DNA of 9,049 nt from positions 1 to 9,049 of the forward strand of contig JAFVRL010000390.1 of NCBI GenBank assembly GCA_017504325.1. Direction: 5' to 3'. Each line of letters begins with the position of its first letter. The first letter of the stretch is position 1. This DNA comes from Lentisphaeria bacterium (GTDB lineage Bacteria > Verrucomicrobiota > Lentisphaeria > Victivallales > UBA1829). Under the pieces are notes generated by a model, which was not told where the DNA came from, searched no databases, and saw nothing but the letters and a program-made list of their open reading frames with translations. Positions 4,825 through 9,049 of the stretch are shown in pieces. Position numbers and translations under genes: made by a program.

Positions 4825-6921
4825 TTAATAATTCTTTTTCCCGTAAAATCTTCTTTTGCTTATAGAGGAAAAATTCTTTTTTTCCGGAGAAAGATTTAAA
4901 GTGAGCGGTCCTTTACATCCGTTTACAAGAAAACGGGTCCCCTTATCAGTGAGAGCAAGACAGGGATAACGGCTGTCTCCGGCAGTCTGTAAAAACCCTT
5001 CCTCTTCCAGCGCATTGATATAGGAAAGTACACCATTTTGTTTGAGAGAGGCAAGAATACCGAAACAGGGATTGCGGGTATATCCGGCATTGACAAGATC
5101 CGCAGAGCGTTTTCCGGCAAGGATCTGACTGATCCTGCCTCTTCCCAGTCTGCCGCGGAATGCTTTGACTGCAAGAAGAATGACATGACAGCTGTCCAGT
5201 TCATCCTGCGTAAGAAGTTTTCTGCTGGAGGTATCTGCATGTTCCTTTGCACAATGATCACAGCACCCGCATTTCCATGGTGAATCCTCTCCGAAATAAG
5301 CTATAAGATGTGCCTGACGGCAGGAGCGGCAGGTGGCATAGGAGATCATATCATCCAGACGGTTTGTTTCCTGTTCATATTTCTGTCTGTAAGGGGTGAA
5401 ATCGATTTCCGGATGCGCCTCTTCCGGTCTTAAAAGTTCAATGGTGCGCCCACGGAATGGAAGAGTGTATTGCAGACACTCCCCCTGCAGCGCATGAAGA
5501 ACTCTTTTGATTTGTTCCACAGAAAGAGAAACCGTGGAAGAAAGTTCCGCAAAAGAGTATTTATTTTCCAGCAATGCCCGTTTGCCGTATTTCTTCAGAA
5601 AACGGCTGACAAAACGGCTTCTCTGGGTATTTTCTGCGGCATTATTTTCAGCAAGGATCGTTGGATCTCCGGTAAGACGCAATGTAACGACAGGATCACT
5701 TTCATAGGAGCGTCCGATGTAATCATTCTGCTCCAGTATGGAAAGTGCAGCGGAGACAAGTCCGTCATTTTTCATATCCGGGATCTTTTCTTTGATTTCG
5801 CTGTGTGTAAGCTGGATCAGGGGGGAAGATGTTTTTTTGTATTCGGCACGCAGCACCCCGTAAACCTTATGCACCATACTTTCAGAGGGGTTGTTCATAT
5901 CAATGAGAAATTCCTGGGTGTAACGGTCCGCATAACTGAAAAAGAGAACACACTCCGCTTTTTCCCCGTCCCGTCCGGCGCGCCCTGCCTCCTGATAGTA
6001 TGCTTCAATGGAGCCGGGAATATTATAGTGGATCACCTGCCGGACATCGGGACGGTCGATCCCCATGCCGAAAGCATTGGTTGCGGCAAGAACAGGGGCC
6101 TCTTCATTCATAAACCGCTCCTGGGCAAGAGTGCGTTCCGCATCACTCATGCCGCCATGATAGGCAATACAATCAAACTCCTCTTTCAACTGTTCCACCG
6201 CTTTTCTTGTGGATGTATAAATAATGGTCGGCTGCTTTTTTTTCAGCAGACGGGCAAGGTGCAGATTCTTATCTGCCGCACCGGAGACCTCTTTCACGGA
6301 AAAGGCAAGATTGGGTCTTTGAAAACCTGCTACATATAAGTGCATATCATTTCTGCCGAGTTGGGAAAGGATATCCTCCCGGACGACCTTTGTGGCAGTA
6401 GCCGTAAAAGCGCAAACCTGGGGGATGTTATATTCTTTCAAGACTTCCCCCAGCCTCAAATAAGAGGGCCGGAAATCATGTCCCCATTGACTGATACAAT
6501 GCGCTTCATCCACAATGAGAGTCTCCGGCACATGGGAAGAAAGAAAGGAACGGAAAGAAGGAGTCTGGAATCTTTCCGGAGCCACATAAAGCAGCTTTAT
6601 ACCGCCGGATGCAGTATGCCGCAGGATCTCAAACTGCTCCTGCATGGGAACAGTCGTATTGATAAAAGCAGCGGGGATCCCTTTTTCCCGCAGAGAATCC
6701 ACCTGATCCTTCATAAGAGAGATCAAAGGCGATACAATGATCCCGTAAGTATCCTTCATAAGAAGAGGAAGCTGGTAACACAGGGACTTGCCTGCACCGG
6801 TGGGCATGACTACACAAAGATCCTGCCCGGAAACAATGGAAGAAACGATCTCTTCCTGATGGTCCAGAAAAGATGTGAAATGAAAGTATTTTTCAAGAGT
6901 CTGACGGATTTTTGTTTTCAT
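4825..6921 (-). CDS. recQ: ATP-dependent DNA helicase RecQ, long-linker form without HRDC
   Basis: The predicted protein has 698 residues from ATG at 6921, chosen because MKTKIRQTLEKYF fits the normal RecQ N-terminus; upstream in-frame starts (ATG 6969, TTG 7002) add an atypical hydrophobic stretch. It is a 3'-5' superfamily 2 helicase used in recombination and replication-fork repair. Seen motifs: Walker A MPTGAGKS (39-46), DEAH (138-141) with the aromatic-rich loop SQWGHDFRP, FTATAT (about 172-177), and motif VI QEAGRAGRDG (310-319). A Zn-binding set follows in the RecQ pattern C534-x16-C551-x2-C554-x2-C557. A winged-helix RQC region occupies about 565-670. Roughly 220 residues separate motif VI from the zinc site, against about 60 in E. 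coli RecQ, so there is an inserted helical or winged segment, as in some other bacterial RecQ branches. No HRDC domain follows; only a short basic tail does. No Shine-Dalgarno is evident. The gene is divergent from lolC and convergent with the secreted-protein gene. Confidence 0.95.
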   Translation of the reverse strand: MKTKIRQTLEKYFHFTSFLDHQEEIVSSIVSGQDLCVVMPTGAGKSLCYQLPLLMKDTYGIIVSPLISLMKDQVDSLREKGIPAAFINTTVPMQEQFEILRHTASGGIKLLYVAPERFQTPSFRSFLSSHVPETLIVDEAHCISQWGHDFRPSYLRLGEVLKEYNIPQVCAFTATATKVVREDILSQLGRNDMHLYVAGFQRPNLAFSVKEVSGAADKNLHLARLLKKKQPTIIYTSTRKAVEQLKEEFDCIAYHGGMSDAERTLAQERFMNEEAPVLAATNAFGMGIDRPDVRQVIHYNIPGSIEAYYQEAGRAGRDGEKAECVLFFSYADRYTQEFLIDMNNPSESMVHKVYGVLRAEYKKTSSPLIQLTHSEIKEKIPDMKNDGLVSAALSILEQNDYIGRSYESDPVVTLRLTGDPTILAENNAAENTQRSRFVSRFLKKYGKRALLENKYSFAELSSTVSLSVEQIKRVLHALQGECLQYTLPFRGRTIELLRPEEAHPEIDFTPYRQKYEQETNRLDDMISYATCRSCRQAHLIAYFGEDSPWKCGCCDHCAKEHADTSSRKLLTQDELDSCHVILLAVKAFRGRLGRGRISQILAGKRSADLVNAGYTRNPCFGILASLKQNGVLSYINALEEEGFLQTAGDSRYPCLALTDKGTRFLVNGCKGPLTLNLSPEKKNFSSISKRRFYGKKNY

Positions 6922-6928
6922 AACAGAT

Positions 6929-6956
6929 AATATAGCACCGAAAATAAAAATATAAA
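6929..6956 (-). promoter_or_regulatory. Putative recQ promoter giving a leaderless transcript
   Basis: On the reverse strand TTTATA (6951-6956) and TATATT (6929-6934) are spaced 16 bp apart. The start point would fall at about 6921-6922, on the recQ ATG itself. This agrees with the absence of a ribosome binding site before that ATG. The region is AT-rich, so chance matches are likely. Confidence 0.35.
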
Positions 6957-6979
6957 GAGTTTTTTTCATATTTTTTCGG

Positions 6980-6985
6980 TATAGA
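6980..6985 (+). promoter_or_regulatory. Possible -10 box for lolC-lolD
   Basis: TATAGA at 6980-6985 resembles the TATAGT boxes of the other plus-strand promoters in this window and would give a leader of about 70 nt before ATG 7062. No acceptable -35 box is seen 15-18 bp upstream (only an AGTTTTT-type run), so this is weak. Confidence 0.25.
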
Positions 6986-7061
6986 GGATGCAAAAAAGGC
7001 AAACCGGTAGTAAATTACCATATCATGAAATCATAAAACCGGCAGAAAGGATATTATCAAT

Positions 7062-8345
7062 ATGAAACAAGCGGCAGAATTGTTCCTTGCATGGAAATAT
7101 TTTAAACCGAAACGCAGTGCTGTTTCCGTCATCACTCTTATCTCCGTCATCGGAGTGGCACTTGGAGTAGCAGTTCTTATCGTGGTACTGGCTGTAATGA
7201 CCGGTTTTTCCGATAAGATGCGGGAAAAACTTCTGGACACAACTTCCCACGCCCAGATCAGACCCGTCTATAATCCGATGGCGATCAATAATGTGGAAGA
7301 GATCTGTTCCATCGTGAAAGATGCCGGAGGGACGGCTTTACCGGTTACGATCTCTGCTGTATTGCTTCAGCCGCGGACAGGATTTGTCCCTAAAGTAATG
7401 ATCGGACTGGATCCCGCAAAAAAACTGGATTCCTTTAAACTTTCCGAAGTCATCGAACAGGGAAAATTCTCCCTGAAACATGGAGAAGTGATCATAAGTT
7501 ATGTCGTGGCGCGCCAGCTTGGTCTTACCATAGGCGATAAACTGCTCATCCACTCTTATGCCAATCTTTCAAAACTTGTAAAAAAAGATAAAAACGGGAA
7601 TCTCGCCCTTGCAAAAGATGCCCAGCTTTATCTGCCCACTGAATTTACAGTTTCCGGCATATCCAATTTCGGAAAATATGATTTTGACAGGGACTTCATC
7701 TTTATAAACATTGACGATGCCAATGAACTTCTGAATCTGGACTGGGGACTTGCCACCGGTATTTATGTCTGGACAAAAGATCCATTCCGGATGAATCCTT
7801 TTATGGAAAAAGTCACGGAAGGTCTGAAAGCAAAAGCTCCTCTCTGCCGCATAGACTCCTGGCAGCAGCTCAACAAAAGACTGCTGGATGTATTGCAGGT
7901 GGAGAAAAGTATGCAGTTCTTCCTTCTCATCTTTATCGTGCTTGTTGCGGCATTCAGTATCACCAATACCCTTATCACCACAGTCATCCAGAAAACAAAA
8001 GAGATCGGTCTTTTAAAGGCGACAGGAGCCACTTCCGGCACCATCTGCCGCATCTTCATCCTTCAGGGATTTTTTGTAGGTTTCCTGGGAACTGCGGCCG
8101 GGATCATCCTGGGTGCGCTGGTGGTGAAATACCGTATGGTGATCCTTCAGACCTTGAGAGTTGTAACAGGTCAGGAGATTTTCCCGAAAGAATTTTATGT
8201 ATTCAATGAACTGCCTGCCCATATCATCGTTTCGGATCTTGTCCTTATCGCGGTCATATCCGTATTACTCTGTACTCTGGGAGCGGTGATCCCGGCGATC
8301 AGAGCGGCAAGACTTGACCCGGCAAAAGCTCTGCGTTACGAATAA
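7062..8345 (+). CDS. lolC: LolC/LolE-family lipoprotein-releasing ABC transporter permease
   Basis: The 427-residue inner-membrane protein has the full LolC/E layout. A cytoplasmic amphipathic start, AAELFLAWKYF, is followed by TM1 (about 20-46), which contains SVIGVALGVAVLIVVLAVMTGF. A large periplasmic domain spans about 48-280 (MacB-like sandwich that contacts the carrier LolA). Three C-terminal helices of the FtsX domain follow at about 285-308, 332-355 and 390-412. The coupling segment KTKEIGLLKATGAT (311-324) and the ending PAIRAARLDPAKALRYE are typical. With its ATPase it extracts mature lipoproteins from the inner membrane and hands them to LolA for outer-membrane sorting. An AAAGGA ribosome binding site stands about 12 nt before the ATG. 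The ATPase gene begins 14 nt after the stop, so they are one operon. Whether it is LolC, LolE or the single merged LolF type cannot be decided without seeing the sequence after 9049. Confidence 0.93.
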   Translation: MKQAAELFLAWKYFKPKRSAVSVITLISVIGVALGVAVLIVVLAVMTGFSDKMREKLLDTTSHAQIRPVYNPMAINNVEEICSIVKDAGGTALPVTISAVLLQPRTGFVPKVMIGLDPAKKLDSFKLSEVIEQGKFSLKHGEVIISYVVARQLGLTIGDKLLIHSYANLSKLVKKDKNGNLALAKDAQLYLPTEFTVSGISNFGKYDFDRDFIFINIDDANELLNLDWGLATGIYVWTKDPFRMNPFMEKVTEGLKAKAPLCRIDSWQQLNKRLLDVLQVEKSMQFFLLIFIVLVAAFSITNTLITTVIQKTKEIGLLKATGATSGTICRIFILQGFFVGFLGTAAGIILGALVVKYRMVILQTLRVVTGQEIFPKEFYVFNELPAHIIVSDLVLIAVISVLLCTLGAVIPAIRAARLDPAKALRYE

Positions 8346-8359
8346 AAGGAGAACTGCAA

Positions 8360-9049
8360 ATGGAAGAAAATACCAATATGGAAATGCGTACGGAAAATAC
8401 CATGTTTGTAACTGCAGAAAACATAAGTAAAAGTTTTCAGTTGAGTTCCCGGAAGATCCAGGTACTCAAAGATGTGAGTTTTTCCCTGCCCGCCGGGGAA
8501 TGGACTGCCCTCTGCGGTGCCTCCGGAAGCGGAAAAACAACTTTGCTTGACCTTCTGGGAGGATTATCCAGACCGGACACAGGAAAAGTCTGGATCAATG
8601 GAACGGATCTTGCGGCTCTTTCCTCCGGTTCCGCAGTAAATTTCCGCAGAAAAAATATAGGGTTTGTCTTTCAATCCTATCACATGCTTCCGGAACTGAC
8701 CATTTGTGAAAATGTAATGCTGCCGGCTCTGCTGGACGGGCAAAACAGAAAAGATGTAAAAGACAGATCTCTTGCCCTTCTGGAAAGAATGGGGCTCGCC
8801 CACAGATTCCATCACCGCCCCAATGAACTTTCCGGCGGGGAACAGCAGCGTGCCGCCATTGCAAGAAGTCTCATCAATTCCCCTTCCCTCATCCTTGCGG
8901 ATGAACCCACCGGCAATCTGGATTCTGTGACAGGCAGAGGAATTCTGCAACTCTTTCAGGAGATCCATCAGGAAGGCGTGACCATTGTCATGGTGACCCA
9001 CGATCATTTTGTGGCATCTCTGGCTGACCGGATCATTGAATTGAAAGAC
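8360..9049 (+). CDS. lolD: LolD-like lipoprotein-releasing ABC transporter ATPase, 3' end cut by window edge
   Basis: Reading from ATG 8360 (AAAGGAG at 8345-8351, spacing 8) gives 230 codons without a stop before the window ends, so only the last few residues are missing. All ABC ATPase elements are present: Walker A GASGSGKTT (53-61), Q-loop Q105 (FVFQSYHMLPELT), signature LSGGEQQR (157-164), Walker B LILADEP (177-183), D-loop NLDS (186-189) and switch H214 (VTHD). The FQSYHMLPELTICENVMLPAL segment and the close of the ATPase match the LolD/MacB/FtsE subgroup. It sits in the cytoplasm and powers the adjacent LolC-like permease. The N-terminus has about 14 extra residues, MEENTNMEMRTENT, before the usual start; ATG codons at residues 7, 9 and 15 are alternatives, but the ribosome binding site favours 8360. 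Confidence 0.93.
   Translation, partial: MEENTNMEMRTENTMFVTAENISKSFQLSSRKIQVLKDVSFSLPAGEWTALCGASGSGKTTLLDLLGGLSRPDTGKVWINGTDLAALSSGSAVNFRRKNIGFVFQSYHMLPELTICENVMLPALLDGQNRKDVKDRSLALLERMGLAHRFHHRPNELSGGEQQRAAIARSLINSPSLILADEPTGNLDSVTGRGILQLFQEIHQEGVTIVMVTHDHFVASLADRIIELKD

Noticed and set aside
5470..6930. Two long open frames on the plus strand opposite recQ
   Set aside because: They mirror the recQ codons and show Cys/His/Phe-rich, low-complexity translations with no domain. recQ itself carries all helicase motifs.
6922..7002. N-terminal extension of RecQ with a signal-peptide-like sequence
   Set aside because: A secreted RecQ makes no sense, the extension starts lack ribosome binding sites, and it overlaps the likely promoters of recQ and lolC. 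Kept only as a remark.
7004..7018. Small hairpin GGTA...TACC upstream of lolC as a possible operator or attenuator
   Set aside because: Only about five pairs including a G-T, so it is not distinguishable from chance.
1..9049. CRISPR arrays, tRNA or rRNA genes, transposase genes, riboswitches
   Set aside because: No regularly spaced repeats, no cloverleaf or rRNA-like segments, and no transposase or integrase motifs were seen on either strand.

Overview
The window reads as chromosomal DNA of a Gram-negative, probably anaerobic bacterium that uses carbohydrates. A lipoprotein-sorting pair (lolC-lolD type) implies an outer membrane. The truncated gene at the left edge encodes a NuoE/HydC-type [2Fe-2S] subunit close to those of NAD-linked [FeFe]-hydrogenases of anaerobes. 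Ribosome binding sites are mostly AAGGA/GAGGAG-like, and base composition looks moderate and even across the genes. I cannot name the organism. A PVC-group anaerobe (for example Lentisphaerota) would fit this mix, but that is a guess from gene content only.

Layout: (1) 1-394, minus strand: N-terminal 131 codons of the NuoE/HydC-like protein, running off the left edge. (2) 395-591: an intergenic space with divergent promoters. (3) 592-3908, plus strand: a two-gene operon encoding a fused serine esterase plus NodB-type polysaccharide deacetylase, then a short, apparently cytoplasmic GH78-like (alpha-L-rhamnosidase-type) glycosidase; the two genes are 14 nt apart. (4) 3990-4583, plus strand: a small secreted protein with a possible CBM9/DOMON-like sandwich, with its own promoter and a clear intrinsic terminator. 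(5) 4651-4822: a non-coding element of about 172 bp bounded by perfect 18-bp inverted repeats and filled with further hairpins, ending two bases before the recQ stop codon. (6) 4825-6921, minus strand: a RecQ helicase with an extra inter-domain segment and no HRDC domain. (7) 7062 to the right edge, plus strand: lolC-like permease followed by lolD-like ATPase, truncated at 9049.

How the parts fit: the esterase/deacetylase and the GH78-like enzyme together look suited to removing acetyl groups and terminal deoxy-sugars from imported oligosaccharides, because neither has a signal peptide. The secreted protein downstream could bind sugar outside the cytoplasm, but its link to the operon rests on adjacency and a similar promoter. 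recQ and lolCD are housekeeping genes transcribed divergently from a 140-bp spacer. The least explained item is the inverted-repeat element between the convergent secreted-protein gene and recQ. It looks like a MITE-like non-autonomous element or a structured RNA/3' end.
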